From contig SHZY01000002.1 of NCBI GenBank assembly GCA_009692065.1, positions 24,536 through 88,535 on the forward strand: a DNA stretch of 64,000 bases, in the 5' to 3' direction. This document shows positions 1 through 8,461 of the stretch, in pieces. Both the position numbers and the translations under genes were made by a program. Positions within the stretch are counted from its first letter, which is position 1; every line of letters begins with the position of its first letter. The notes below the pieces were generated by a model. It searched no databases and had not been told where the DNA came from. It saw only the letters and a program-made list of their open reading frames with translations. The DNA is from Gemmataceae bacterium (GTDB lineage Bacteria; Planctomycetota; Planctomycetia; Gemmatales; Gemmataceae).

Positions 1-1
1 C

Positions 2-1249
2 AAGGTCCTCCAGGTCGAACCGCTCCTGGAGAACGATCCGAAGGTCGCCAAGCCGTTGCCGAGGGATAAGAACTTCGTGCCGCCGCCGCCGAGCCCCGTG
101 TTCGGCAATCTCGGCGTGGTGGCGGGAGATGGGCAGTTCGACGGCGATGCGCTCGGTCTGGGGCGCATCGAATGCTGCCCGCCGCGGCCACGCTTCTGGG
201 CCAGCGCGGAGTATCTGATGTGGTGGCAACGTGCCCAGGCAGTGCCGCCGCTCGTCACCTCCGGCGTTTTCCCCGCGCTCGTTCCTGGAACGACGGTCCT
301 TTATGATCGCGTTCCAGAACCCTCCCGTAGCGGCGGCCGCTTCACCCTCGGAACCATGGTGCCTCACTTCGGCTGCAATCTCGGCATCGAGGTGAGTTAC
401 TTCACGCTGGATCGGGCGAGTGATACCTCGGCTTACAGCAGCAACGGCACGACAATTCTGGGCCGCCCGTTTACCGATGTGACTCCCATTGCCTTGGGCG
501 GCAATCCCGGCCTCAGTGCGGAGCTTATCGCCCCAGGCAGTGTGACGATCCAGAGCTACAGCCAGCTCTGGGGTATCGAAAGCAACCTGCGCTACAAGTG
601 GCGCTGCGGGTCGAAGTACTGGATCGATCTCATCGGCGGTTATCGGCATCTGAACTTGAGCGAGGGCATCGATATTACCGAGTCCCAGGTGCTCAACCAG
701 AATAATCAACTAACCGCCTTCGAACAAGAAAGCTTCCGCACGCGCAATCAGTTCAACGGCTTCCAGTTTGGCCTCGAGTGCGAACATCGCTTCTGGAATC
801 GGTGGTTCTTCGGTTCCACCACCAAGGTGGCCACGGGTATGGTGCACCAGAGCGTGAATATCGACGGCAGCACGACCTACGCCGCCAATGGCTTCGGTCC
901 CTTTACCGGGCAAGGCGCTCTCTTGGCCTCGCCGACCAATATCGGCCGCTACACGCAGAATCGCTTTGGCGTGTTGCCGGAAGTCGGCTTCAAGCTTGGT
1001 TGTGACGTTACCAATCACCTGCGCATCTACGCCGGCTATAACTTCTTGTATTTGAGCAGCGTGCTCCGAGCTGGCGAGCAGATTGATCTGAACGTGAACC
1101 AGGCCTTCCGTCCGAAGACGGATGGCCAGCCCGGCTTTGGCAACACCCTGCCCGCCGCCCAGGCTGGCCCGCGCTCGCCCGAGGTGCTCATGCGTACCAG
1201 CGGCTACTGGGCTCAGGGCATGACGTTCGGGCTGATGTATCGTTACTAA
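2..1249 (+). CDS. BBP7-family outer membrane beta-barrel protein (5' end outside window)
   Basis: The reading frame is open to the left edge, so the N-terminus and signal peptide are outside the window; the first candidate start inside (TTG at 56) is probably not the real one. After a Pro-rich linker the protein reads FWASAEYLMWW, the entry motif of the planctomycete BBP7 (beta-barrel protein 7) family. It continues with alternating aromatic/polar strands such as YKWRCGSKYWIDLIGGYRHL and FWNRWFFGSTTKV, and ends in an aromatic Tyr-Arg-Tyr, as outer membrane barrels do. Inferred location is the outer membrane; the transported substrate is unknown. A palindrome follows 17 nt after the stop, shared with convergent hemW. 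Confidence 0.8.
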   Translation, partial: KVLQVEPLLENDPKVAKPLPRDKNFVPPPPSPVFGNLGVVAGDGQFDGDALGLGRIECCPPRPRFWASAEYLMWWQRAQAVPPLVTSGVFPALVPGTTVLYDRVPEPSRSGGRFTLGTMVPHFGCNLGIEVSYFTLDRASDTSAYSSNGTTILGRPFTDVTPIALGGNPGLSAELIAPGSVTIQSYSQLWGIESNLRYKWRCGSKYWIDLIGGYRHLNLSEGIDITESQVLNQNNQLTAFEQESFRTRNQFNGFQFGLECEHRFWNRWFFGSTTKVATGMVHQSVNIDGSTTYAANGFGPFTGQGALLASPTNIGRYTQNRFGVLPEVGFKLGCDVTNHLRIYAGYNFLYLSSVLRAGEQIDLNVNQAFRPKTDGQPGFGNTLPAAQAGPRSPEVLMRTSGYWAQGMTFGLMYRY

Positions 1250-1266
1250 CCGATCGCATTATCGCT

Positions 1267-1310
1267 GCCGCTTACGGCGTAGCATTCTGAACTGCTACGC
1301 CGCAAGCGGC
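1267..1310. repeat. Inverted repeat, GCCGCT/TAGC family, between convergent stops
   Basis: Arms of 18 bp (GCCGCTTACGGCGTAGCA and its complement with one mismatch) separated by 8 nt. It lies 17 nt after the BBP7 stop and 4 nt after the hemW stop, so it probably acts as a bidirectional terminator or 3'-end barrier. Confidence 0.85.
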
Positions 1311-1314
1311 TTGT

Positions 1315-2472
1315 TTATTGCGCGAACCCCATCAGCGCTTGCACGACCCCGTCCGCAACACACTTGCCCCGACGTGTGAGCGCAATTGCATTGCCGTCAT
1401 CGAGCAGCAATTCATGGGCGACCAGCTCCGCGATTTTCGGCGCGACGAGTTCGTCCAGCGCGAAGCCCGTTTGCGCGAAGAAACTCGCTCGGTTGATGCC
1501 GTCCGCGCGGCGCAATTGCACGGCGATTGTCTCGATGGCGCGTTCGCGAGGCTCCAGGCGCTCGCTCTGGAAGGTCGGCGACTTTTCCGCCAGCAGCCGC
1601 TGGATGTAGGTGCGCACGTCGCGTGTGTTGAGTTCGCGAACCCCCTCGACGTAGCGGGCCGCCCCGACGCCGAAGCCGTGGTACGCGTGGTTCGCCCAGT
1701 ACACCTGGTTATGCCGGCAGCGATAGCCGGGCCGGGCGAAGTTCGAAATCTCGTAATGCTCGACCCCCGCTGCTTCGAGCGCATCCATGGCATGCGTATA
1801 GAACTGATACTCCGTATCTTCATCGAGTGCCGTCACCTGGCCGCGCTCGCGCTGCTTCCAGAGGCGCGTCCCTTTTTCATACGTCAAGCCGTAGGTGGCG
1901 AGGTGCACCGGTTGCAAGGCCAGCGCGCGGGCGAGATCGCCGCGCCACTGGTCGAGCGTTTGGCCGGGGACGCCAAAGATCAAATCGAGGGACACATTGG
2001 CGATGCGTGGCCGAATGAACTCCAGCACGCGTGGCACGTCTTCGGGGTGGTGATCGCGTTCGAGTACCTTCAGTACGCCCGGCTCGAACGATTGCACACC
2101 AAGACTCAAGCGGTTGACGCCGAACTCGGCGAGCAAGGCGATTTTCGCCTCATCGAGATAACTCGGATTCGCCTCGGCGGAAAATTCGTGGTCGGGCAAG
2201 AGCGGCAGCCATTGCCGAACCATGCGCAGCAAACGTTCGAGAGGGCGATGGGACAGATAGGTCGGTGTGCCGCCGCCGAAGAACACGGTCTGCATCGGCT
2301 GCGGTTCGTTCAGTCCTGAGAGCTCGATTTCCAACGCGTCGAGATAGGCGTCGATGCGCTCATCCTGCCCGACGGCGACCGCGAAATCGCAGTAACCGCA
2401 GTGATGGGCGCAGAAGGGGACGTGGACATAGGCGGCGTTGGGAACGAGCCAGGCGGGACGGTCGGCGCTCAT
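1315..2472 (-). CDS. hemW: Radical SAM haem chaperone HemW
   Basis: Anaerobic coproporphyrinogen oxidase-like radical SAM protein of the HemW group, which binds haem and delivers it to respiratory haemoproteins rather than making it. The 4Fe-4S motif CAHHCGYC places cysteines at 21, 25 and 28. Next come FFGGGTPTYL (SAM-binding GGGTP) and LSLGVQSFE. The RHNQVYWANHAYHGFGVGA segment is typical of HemW rather than HemN. Length of 385 aa is normal. No clear Shine-Dalgarno precedes ATG 2472, but TACAAT lies a few bases upstream, so a leaderless or very short-leader transcript is possible. It is a stand-alone gene between two palindromes. Confidence 0.92.
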   Translation of the reverse strand: MSADRPAWLVPNAAYVHVPFCAHHCGYCDFAVAVGQDERIDAYLDALEIELSGLNEPQPMQTVFFGGGTPTYLSHRPLERLLRMVRQWLPLLPDHEFSAEANPSYLDEAKIALLAEFGVNRLSLGVQSFEPGVLKVLERDHHPEDVPRVLEFIRPRIANVSLDLIFGVPGQTLDQWRGDLARALALQPVHLATYGLTYEKGTRLWKQRERGQVTALDEDTEYQFYTHAMDALEAAGVEHYEISNFARPGYRCRHNQVYWANHAYHGFGVGAARYVEGVRELNTRDVRTYIQRLLAEKSPTFQSERLEPRERAIETIAVQLRRADGINRASFFAQTGFALDELVAPKIAELVAHELLLDDGNAIALTRRGKCVADGVVQALMGFAQ

Positions 2473-2492
2473 GAGCGCATTGTATCAGCGGT

Positions 2493-2879
2493 TTATCGTT
2501 TAGCGCTCGCAGGCGTCATGCGGGCGCTAAACGCAGAGCTGCGATAATGCGACGCCGCCTCGGTCTCGATGTCTGGGTGGACCACTTCGACGAATTGGAC
2601 AAGATCCTTGTGGATCTCGCAATCGATGCCTTGCTGTTCGAGCCATTCGCGGACTTGAAATTCGAGCGTGTTCTCTCGGAGGCCCTGCTCGCTTTGCCCA
2701 AGCAGATTCGGCTCGCACACTACGGTCGCCTCCTTTTCGAGCATCGCGCTGACGTGCTTGCGCATGGCCTCGAGTTGGTCGGGGTTCAGGCGCAGCCTCA
2801 ATTCGGCTCGCTTGAGCACGTTGTCGGTGAACTTGCGGTGATCCTGAAGGTAGACCTGCACTCCCTGCACGTGGTTCAT
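2493..2879 (-). CDS. Hypothetical protein with repeat-encoded C-terminus
   Basis: 128 aa from ATG 2879 (MNHVQGVQVYLQDHRKFTDN). The start shares one base with the TGA of a preceding 38-codon membrane-peptide ORF (TGATG), suggesting translational coupling. The body is Leu/Glu-rich and probably mostly helical (LKRAELRLRLNPDQLEAMRK); no family was recognised. The last 13 codons, AFSARMTPASAKR, are read straight through the palindrome at 2497-2533, with the TAA just outside it, so the native C-terminus has been overwritten by the repeat. A longer start at 3002 is possible but would overlap the small ORF entirely. Confidence 0.6.
   Translation of the reverse strand: MNHVQGVQVYLQDHRKFTDNVLKRAELRLRLNPDQLEAMRKHVSAMLEKEATVVCEPNLLGQSEQGLRENTLEFQVREWLEQQGIDCEIHKDLVQFVEVVHPDIETEAASHYRSSAFSARMTPASAKR
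2497..2533. repeat. Inverted repeat, CGTTTAGCGC family, inside the 3' end of a gene
   Basis: Arms CGTTTAGCGCTCGCA and its near-complement enclose a 7-nt loop. The whole element is translated as the last residues of the gene ending at 2493, and it also sits 24 nt before the hemW start. Confidence 0.85.
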
Positions 2880-2995
2880 CAGGCGAGCAGGTGCGCGATG
2901 ATCAACGTGGCCCCGCCGAAAAAGACGATTGCCAACAACGAGACCAGCAGAAACCGGAAGACCGCAGTTGCGAAAGCGCGGGATGCGAAGGACAT
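2879..2995 (-). CDS. Possible single-span membrane peptide, coupled to the next gene
   Basis: 38 codons from ATG 2995: a short basic start, then an uninterrupted hydrophobic stretch (FLLVSLLAIVFFGGATLIIA) and LLA at the end. The stop TGA overlaps the downstream ATG by one base. A longer start at 3109 exists, but its extra residues run through the repeat at 3070-3121 and look non-coding. No family is recognised. Support is the hydrophobic profile plus start/stop coupling. Confidence 0.35.
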   Translation of the reverse strand: MSFASRAFATAVFRFLLVSLLAIVFFGGATLIIAHLLA

Positions 2996-3069
2996 GAGGC
3001 ACTTGGAAGGATCGCGATTATTGGGCTCATGCAAATCTAGCTCGCGATTCTTGTCCAGGCGCAAAAATC

Positions 3070-3121
3070 GTGAGTGGTGAGTGGTGAGTGAGCTTTGGAT
3101 ATTCACCACTCACTACTCACT
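3070..3121. repeat. Inverted repeat with GTGAGTG-periodic arms
   Basis: Arms of about 19 bp built from repeated GTGAGTG/GTGGTGA units, one mismatch, loop about 14 nt. It begins about 11 nt after the glutathione peroxidase stop (minus strand). Confidence 0.8.
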
Positions 3122-3132
3122 CCGCCACCTAG

Positions 3133-3711
3133 TTACTTTTTGTTCAGCTCCTTGCGCAGCAGAGCGAGCAAATCTTCAGCGTCGGGCTCCGTCTCGGCGA
3201 GGAATCTCGCCACGATGCTGCCGTCGCGACCGATGATGAATTTTTCGAAGTTCCACTTCACCTCGCCGGCGTGCTTCGGGTTGGCGTCCTTGGACGTCAG
3301 GAACTGGTAGAGCGGCGCGCCGTCTTTGCCGAGGATTTTGACCTTGCTGAATAAATCGAATTCAACGCTGTAATTCTTCTTGGCGAAGGCCTTGATCTTG
3401 GCTTCGTTGCCTGGCTCTTGCGAGCCAAAGTCGTTGCAGGGGAACGCGAGAATGGCGAGGCCGTCCTTGCCGTACTTGGCGTGCAGGGCTTGCATGGCCT
3501 TGTATTGATCGGTGTAGCCACACTCGCTGGCGACATTGACGATCAGGAGGACCTTGCCTTTGTATTTGGCGAGATCAACCTTTTGGCCATCGATCGTGGT
3601 AACCTTGAAGTCATAGATCGACGCTTTCTTGCCCGCGCTGGCGGGTTGTCCATGGACCAAGGGAGGGAGATTCCCGAGAAGAACAAGACAGGCAATAGTT
3701 AGGTAACGCAT
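3133..3711 (-). CDS. Exported glutathione peroxidase family protein
   Basis: Thiol peroxidase of the glutathione peroxidase fold, which reduces peroxides with a catalytic Cys (not Sec here). 192 aa from ATG 3711, chosen because a Shine-Dalgarno-like AAAGGTGG lies 8 nt upstream and the protein then begins with a signal peptide (ACLVLLGNLPPLVHG). Motifs: NVASECGYT with catalytic Cys64; FPCNDFGSQEPG carrying the active-site Gln region; and KWNFEKF with the Trp and Asn of the catalytic tetrad. With a signal peptide it should act in the periplasm, probably with thioredoxin-like reductants rather than glutathione (inference). The upstream extension to 3828 is not supported. Confidence 0.88.
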   Translation of the reverse strand: MRYLTIACLVLLGNLPPLVHGQPASAGKKASIYDFKVTTIDGQKVDLAKYKGKVLLIVNVASECGYTDQYKAMQALHAKYGKDGLAILAFPCNDFGSQEPGNEAKIKAFAKKNYSVEFDLFSKVKILGKDGAPLYQFLTSKDANPKHAGEVKWNFEKFIIGRDGSIVARFLAETEPDAEDLLALLRKELNKK

Positions 3712-3792
3712 CTGGCAGCCACCTTTCGTGGGAACAGCGATCAGGAAAGTCTGATTTAACGCGTGTGCCGAGGATAACGATTTTGGCAACTG

Positions 3793-3802
3793 TGGTATAC
3801 CA
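3793..3802. promoter_or_regulatory. Operator-like 10-bp palindrome between divergent genes
   Basis: TGGTATACCA is a perfect palindrome in the 264-bp, locally AT-rich gap between the leftward peroxidase and the rightward porin. It is placed as a shared operator would be, but there is no second copy to support it. Confidence 0.25.
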
Positions 3803-3975
3803 TATCTGCTCAGATCCGGAATGCACATTTGATTTTAATAATATCAACGGGTGGGAAGTCCAGAATGTAGTGGTAGATGCGGCGAGGAGTCGACTTTGAA
3901 GGCCGGCCGAGCCTGGCGGAATCGTGTCGGCCTCCAGGAGGCATGTAGGTTCATCCAGAGAAAGGATTCTTCCCG

Positions 3976-5769
3976 ATGTTACGCTCGTTATGGAAGACGG
4001 TCGGACGAAATGCGCTGTGCGGAGCGACACTCCTGGCCGGCGCAGCGCTGGTTCAAGCCCAGGATACCCTACTGTCGATTCCACAGCGCACGGCGGTGCC
4101 CGCGGTTGCCCCGAGAAATCCTGTACTTGGGCAGCCGGTCGCCACCCCAACGGCGGCACCGACCAATGAGGCGGCCGACTTGAAGGCTCGCATCGATCGG
4201 CTCGAACAACAAAACCGCGAGCTGATGGAGATGCTGAAGGGCATGCAAAAAGCCCCGGCGGCGACCAGCCCTACCAGCAGCTCGACTACCAACGCCCTCA
4301 GCGTCACCGACGTCCGCCAGATCATCACCGGCTACTTCGCCGAACAGGAAGGCCAGAAGAAGGCGGCCGAGAAGGCCCAGATCGACACGGGGTACGTCGT
4401 CGGCAAGCAAACCACCCTGAGCGGGAACTGGAAGAACCACCAACCCTGGTTTGAGACCGCGGACAGCGCGTTCCGCATTCACGTCGGCGGCCGTTTTCAG
4501 CCGGACTGGGTCTTCGGAGCGACTGCCGACAACGCCGTCACCACGGGCAAGGGCGGCACCGGCGCGTTCCAGGAAGGCTTCAACTTCCGTCGCGCCCGCC
4601 TCCAGGCCGACGGCTGGATTTATGAGGTCATCGATTTCTTCGTCGAGTACGACTTTGCCAACCAATTCTCGTCGGGGCAGCCATTCACCGTGGATCCGAA
4701 GACAGGGGCCGTGGCCGCGTCGCGCAATACCGACGCCAATACGTTCGGCGTCCCCGCCCCGACCGATGTCTGGGCCGGCATCAACTACATGCCGGTCGTC
4801 GGCGGTCTCCGTATCGGTAACTTGAAAGCTCCAATCGGTCTCGATCACCTCACCAGCAGCCGTTACCTCGACTTCCTCGAACGCTCGACCGGTTTCGACA
4901 CGTACTACAACCGTCAGAATGGCTTCGAGCCGGGGTTCATGATCTTCAACTACACTGAGAATCAGCGCATGAGTTGGCAGGTCAGCGCCACCAAGCCCAA
5001 CAACACGTTGTTTGGCTGGACCACAGGCGGCGGCGAATGGGCCTATACCGGCCGTATCACCGCGCTGCCCTGGTACGAGGACGAAGGCCGACGCATGATT
5101 CACGTCGGCCTGGGCGCACGCTTCACCGACCATATGGACCAGGGCCGCGCGAACCTGAATGCGCGCTGGCTCTTGCGTGAAGGCGGTCCCAATCTGCAAC
5201 GGCTTGTCGCGCAGGCCAACCTCTTCGGCGACTCGCAAGCCATCATCAACCCCGAGTTCTTCATGAACCTCGGACCGTTGAGCGTTCAGGCAGAATACAT
5301 CGCCAGCCGGGTCACTGGCGTCACCAGCTACATCACCCAGCTCACGGGAAGCACGCCGGTCCCGGTTTCCTCGCGAAGTTTCGCCAGCCAGACCGCCTAC
5401 GTCCAGGCGTTGTATTTCCTCACCGGCGAACATCGGCCCTACAGCAAGAGCGCGCTGCACGGCTCTGGCGCCGCGCCGACACGCGTTGTGCCGAACCGTA
5501 ACTACTTCTGGGTGCCCGGTAGCGGTGGGAACGGCAACCCGTTCAGTGCCGGCGCCTGGCAGGTTGGTGTTCGTTACTGCTGGTCCGATCTCAACGACAA
5601 TGGGATCAACGGCGGCATCGTCAACGAGGTCACCCTTGGCCTCAACTGGTTCCTCAATCCCAACATGAAAATCCAGTGGAACTACGACATGGGCCATCGC
5701 AAACTCATCGGTGGCACCAGCGACGGCTACTATTCCGGCTTCGGCATGCGGATGGCGTTCGACTTCTAA
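3976..5769 (+). CDS. OprO/OprP-like porin
   Basis: 597 aa. A signal peptide (NALCGATLLAGAALVQAQ) is followed by a Pro/Ala-rich spacer and a short coiled coil at about residues 65-90 (ADLKARIDRLEQQNRELMEM). The remaining ~430 residues are a beta-barrel beginning FRIHVGGRFQPDWVFGA, with FNFRRARLQADGW, FFVEYDF and LRIGNLKAPIGLDHL, the pattern of the phosphate-selective porin O/P family; it ends MRMAFDF with a terminal aromatic. Inferred: trimeric outer membrane channel with a periplasmic stalk; anion specificity cannot be read from the sequence. AAAGGATTCTTCCCG before the ATG nearly repeats the leader of the next gene. Confidence 0.82.
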   Translation: MLRSLWKTVGRNALCGATLLAGAALVQAQDTLLSIPQRTAVPAVAPRNPVLGQPVATPTAAPTNEAADLKARIDRLEQQNRELMEMLKGMQKAPAATSPTSSSTTNALSVTDVRQIITGYFAEQEGQKKAAEKAQIDTGYVVGKQTTLSGNWKNHQPWFETADSAFRIHVGGRFQPDWVFGATADNAVTTGKGGTGAFQEGFNFRRARLQADGWIYEVIDFFVEYDFANQFSSGQPFTVDPKTGAVAASRNTDANTFGVPAPTDVWAGINYMPVVGGLRIGNLKAPIGLDHLTSSRYLDFLERSTGFDTYYNRQNGFEPGFMIFNYTENQRMSWQVSATKPNNTLFGWTTGGGEWAYTGRITALPWYEDEGRRMIHVGLGARFTDHMDQGRANLNARWLLREGGPNLQRLVAQANLFGDSQAIINPEFFMNLGPLSVQAEYIASRVTGVTSYITQLTGSTPVPVSSRSFASQTAYVQALYFLTGEHRPYSKSALHGSGAAPTRVVPNRNYFWVPGSGGNGNPFSAGAWQVGVRYCWSDLNDNGINGGIVNEVTLGLNWFLNPNMKIQWNYDMGHRKLIGGTSDGYYSGFGMRMAFDF

Positions 5770-5782
5770 ACCAAACAACATT

Positions 5783-5810
5783 GCGGAGCGCGGGACAGGC
5801 CGCGCTCCGC
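5783..5810 (+). terminator. Hairpin after the porin gene
   Basis: GCGGAGCGCGG and its perfect 11-bp complement around a 6-nt loop, 13 nt after the porin stop. No strong T tract follows, so it may attenuate rather than end transcription into the small gene at 5848. Confidence 0.6.
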
Positions 5811-5847
5811 CTGGTTCATTCCATTGCAACCCCAAGGATTTCTTCCC

Positions 5848-6285
5848 GTGAAACAGAAACTTCTAGCGCTGGCCGCCGTCATGGCCGGCGTTGTTTTCGC
5901 ACTTCAGTCCGCTAGTGCGGACGGCATCCTCAAACGGCATCACGCCAAGCCGGCGTGTGAACCAGGTTACCAGATCATTGAGGAAACCGTCCTCAAGGAC
6001 GTGACCCGGACTGTCTGCAAAATGGTCCCCGAGACCAAGAAGAAATGGGTTTATGACTGGGTCTCCGATCCGTTCTGCATCCGCGACACCAAGCATGGTG
6101 ATTGCCAGAACTGCTCGGGACCATATTGCCGCAAGCAACTGGTCAAGAGGCAGATCGATGTGCCCTGCCCGACGATGAAGTGCGTGACGGAGACGATCAC
6201 CGAGCGCGTGCCGGTAATCGTCTACAAGAAGGTTCCCTGTACGGAAATCGAAACGATTCCGGTGCAGCCGATGCCGAAGAAGTAG
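5848..6285 (+). CDS. Small Cys-rich secreted protein
   Basis: 145 aa from GTG 5848, preferred because AAGGATTTCTTCCC immediately precedes it and the product then begins with a good signal peptide (KLLALAAVMAGVVFALQSASA). The mature part is basic, has eight or more Cys, and contains loosely repeated units such as VCKMVPETKKKWVY, CVTETITERVPVIVY and KKVPCTEIE, resembling Val-Pro/Tyr-Lys-rich secreted proteins common in planctomycetes. Function unknown; disulphide-linked envelope or surface structure is a guess. It follows the porin at 78 bp and may be co-transcribed. Confidence 0.7.
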   Translation: MKQKLLALAAVMAGVVFALQSASADGILKRHHAKPACEPGYQIIEETVLKDVTRTVCKMVPETKKKWVYDWVSDPFCIRDTKHGDCQNCSGPYCRKQLVKRQIDVPCPTMKCVTETITERVPVIVYKKVPCTEIETIPVQPMPKK

Positions 6286-6597
6286 TCCTGCTCCTGGTGA
6301 CCCCCGCGTTTCCATCAACCGGTGTGCAGTTCTCCTTGTTGCCAAAATCTCCTGTCCAAGAGCGCCTGGAGCACTCCCATCCGGGCGCCAAAGTGCTTGG
6401 GTGAGCGGCAATTGGTAACCTGGGCGACGGCGTAGGCCCCGGCCAGAAACGCCCCCTTGGGCGGAGAGACCACCGAATTGCCGATGGCCCTCCGCCGTTT
6501 TGCAACTCGGGAAACGTTTGATATGGTGCGTCGTATGCCGCGCGTGTAAAATCCGGCCATATCGTCAGCTCCCAATTTCGGTCTCATGAGGTGCGCC
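6286..6597. other. 312-bp gap without a supported gene
   Basis: No ORF here has a ribosome binding site or recognisable motif. Minus-strand frames of about 100 codons exist but overlap the permease start. GAGGTG lies just before the ATG at 6598. No strong palindrome was seen. Confidence 0.5.
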
Positions 6598-7706
6598 ATG
6601 AACACCGCGGCTGCTCCTTTCACGTTGGCTCGCGTTCGCTGCTACTGGCGGCCCGTCATCATGGTTGGCGCGGGCGTGGTGCTGCTTTGCCTTTTCTGGT
6701 TCGCCTCGCGGTATCCCCACTCTTGAGCAAGGCGGAGCACGTCGGGGAAGCGATTCCGAGCATGGCCTACAGCAGCCAGCTAATGACGGTGGCGGCCGAC
6801 TCTCCGATCTGGCTGCGCATTTTGGCGGCGACCGTCAACTGGCTCGACAGTATGAAGATCGGCATGACCTTCGGCGTGTTTTTCGGGGCCTTGCTGCACA
6901 CCGTTCTCCGCTATTACCCGCTCAAGATCGGCAAGAACCTGTACGTCAACTCTCTCAAAGGGGCGCTCGTGGGCGTGCCGATGGGCGTGTGTGCCAATTG
7001 TGCGGTGCCGACGGCGTGCGGGGTTACGCGGGGCAACGGCCGCGTCGAGGTGGCCCTGGGGTTCCTCTTCAGTTCGCCCAACTTCAATCCGGTCGTGGTC
7101 ATGATGACGTTCATGGCACTGCCGCTGGGGATGAGTCTGACCAAATATGCGATTCTGCTGTTCGTGATCATGGTCGTTGTGCCGTCCTTGATACGGTGGC
7201 TCGAACGGGACAAGCCGCTGCCAGTATTCTCGGCCATCGACGAATCAGCGACCTGTGAGATCGCTCCGATTCCGTTGGACGACTGTCAGGAGCGATTCAC
7301 GACAGTGTTCGGCGAACTGGCGCGAGGTTTTGCGAAACACGTGTGGATGCTGCTCAAGCCCACGATCATGCTCATGCTTCTTGCCAGCGTCGTGTCCGGG
7401 ATCCTGCTGGTGCTGGTGCTGGTGCCATGGGATTCGTTATTGGCGGAAGTCACGCCCCTGAAGCTTGCCTTGGTCAGCCTGATCTCCGTTTTGATGCCGG
7501 TGCCAATCGCGCTGGACGTGATGTTTGCCGCCCAGCTTCAGCAGCAGAATGTGCCCGCTGGTTACGTAATGACGTTCGCCATGACGCTTGGAACGTACAG
7601 CATCATCCCAACCATTTACTTGTGGCGCGAGGTCTCCATGCCTCTGGCAGTCTCTCTGTTCGTTTTCTTCCTGGTAGTCGGCTGGGTTTTGGGAATGGTG
7701 TTCTGA
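6598..7706 (+). CDS. ArsP/DUF318-like permease, apparent 1-nt frameshift near 6720
   Basis: Multi-span membrane permease resembling the PF03773 (ArsP_1/UPF0718) family: GVPMGVCANCAVPTACGV matches the Cys-containing first half motif and FLFSSPNFNPVVVMM the SSP motif. From ATG 6598 (GAGGTG upstream) frame 1 encodes a first membrane helix, VGAGVVLLCLFWFASRYPHS, then stops at 6724-6726. The remaining protein, starting LLSKAEHVGEAIPSMAYSSQ, is in the frame one base back and runs open to 7706. One missing base around 6715-6723 would join them as RYPHLLSKAEH. Either the gene is damaged, the sequence has an indel error, or translation restarts internally (Met at 6762). Substrate unknown. Confidence 0.7.
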
Positions 7707-7755
7707 GGTTTGTCTCCCGTCGAGATTTGGGCGGCTAACACCACCGCAGGCCCAC

Positions 7756-7790
7756 AAGGCCGTCGATCCGTCGATGGCCTTTCGTTTTTC
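7756..7790 (+). terminator. Rho-independent terminator after the permease gene
   Basis: AAGGCCGTCGA pairs with TCGATGGCCTT (one G-U pair) around a 4-nt loop, followed by TTCGTTTTT. It lies about 50 nt after the permease stop. Confidence 0.7.
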
Positions 7791-7889
7791 GCTCACGCTG
7801 GGGAATGCGTGCATCGAACCTGGAACAGGTCGGTGGGGCACACGCAAGGTCGGTTGCCGATTCCACTGGCAGCAAAATGAGCCGATGAT

Positions 7890-8111
7890 TTCCGACACAA
7901 CTCGCTGATCCCCATAAGAGACAAAAACCACGGGGAAAAACAGGGGGCACGGGGAAGGCCAGGATAGGCTGGGAAAGCGTGCGGCAGATCCAAGGGCTCG
8001 TGACCGATGGACTGCTCCTCAGTCTTTTCCGGCATTTTCTCAAGAATTTCCCCGTGCTCCCCGTTTTCCTCCGTGGTTCTCTTGCAGTGGGGATCAGCGA
8101 GAAGTGTCCGA
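7890..8111. repeat. Long imperfect inverted repeat, CCACGGGG type
   Basis: Left arm about 7890-7955 and right arm about 8049-8111 share, in opposite orientation, TCGCTGATCCCCA, AAGAG, ACCACGG and GGCACGGGGAA-like blocks with small indels; about 93 nt lie between them. The arms contain irregular repeats of ACGGGG/CACGGGG. Confidence 0.75.
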
Positions 8112-8461
8112 CTTCCTGCCGAAGTGGATTGCATGCGTTGCATGTGGGTGGGGTCGCGTCGGTTTTGCAACGCCATTCGCATTCCGGGGGCATCTGTGCA
8201 AGATTTGTTATCTGTGTCGTTGGTAGGCGCGTGTCGCAATTTGTTGCGCCAGTTTACCTTGTGATTGCGAGCAGCTTGGCCTGGGGAGGGGTGAGCATAT
8301 TGCACCAATGATGAACAGAAAGGGCGTTGCCAAGCCGCAATGCCGTGCTGGCGGGCCGCCAATGCACGCGTTACGATGAACCGGCCTTTTTTTGCTGCCT
8401 TGCCCTGCCAGTCGTATCCTGCCATATAATGGCCGCATCGCGTGTGGCGGAGAATCTTCCC

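Larger units (their letters stand above)
7707..8461. other. 755-bp gap dominated by a long inverted repeat
   Basis: Holds the terminator at 7756-7790 and the long imperfect inverted repeat at 7890-8111. ORFs of 100-200 codons on both strands run through the repeat and show no motif or ribosome binding site, so no gene is called. Confidence 0.6.

Noticed and set aside
4069..5835. 588-codon minus-strand ORF over the porin gene
   Set aside because: Shadow of the porin frame; the plus frame has signal peptide, coiled coil and barrel.
6715..6726. Programmed -1 frameshift in the permease gene
   Set aside because: No X-XXY-YYZ slippery heptamer and no strong downstream stem were seen.
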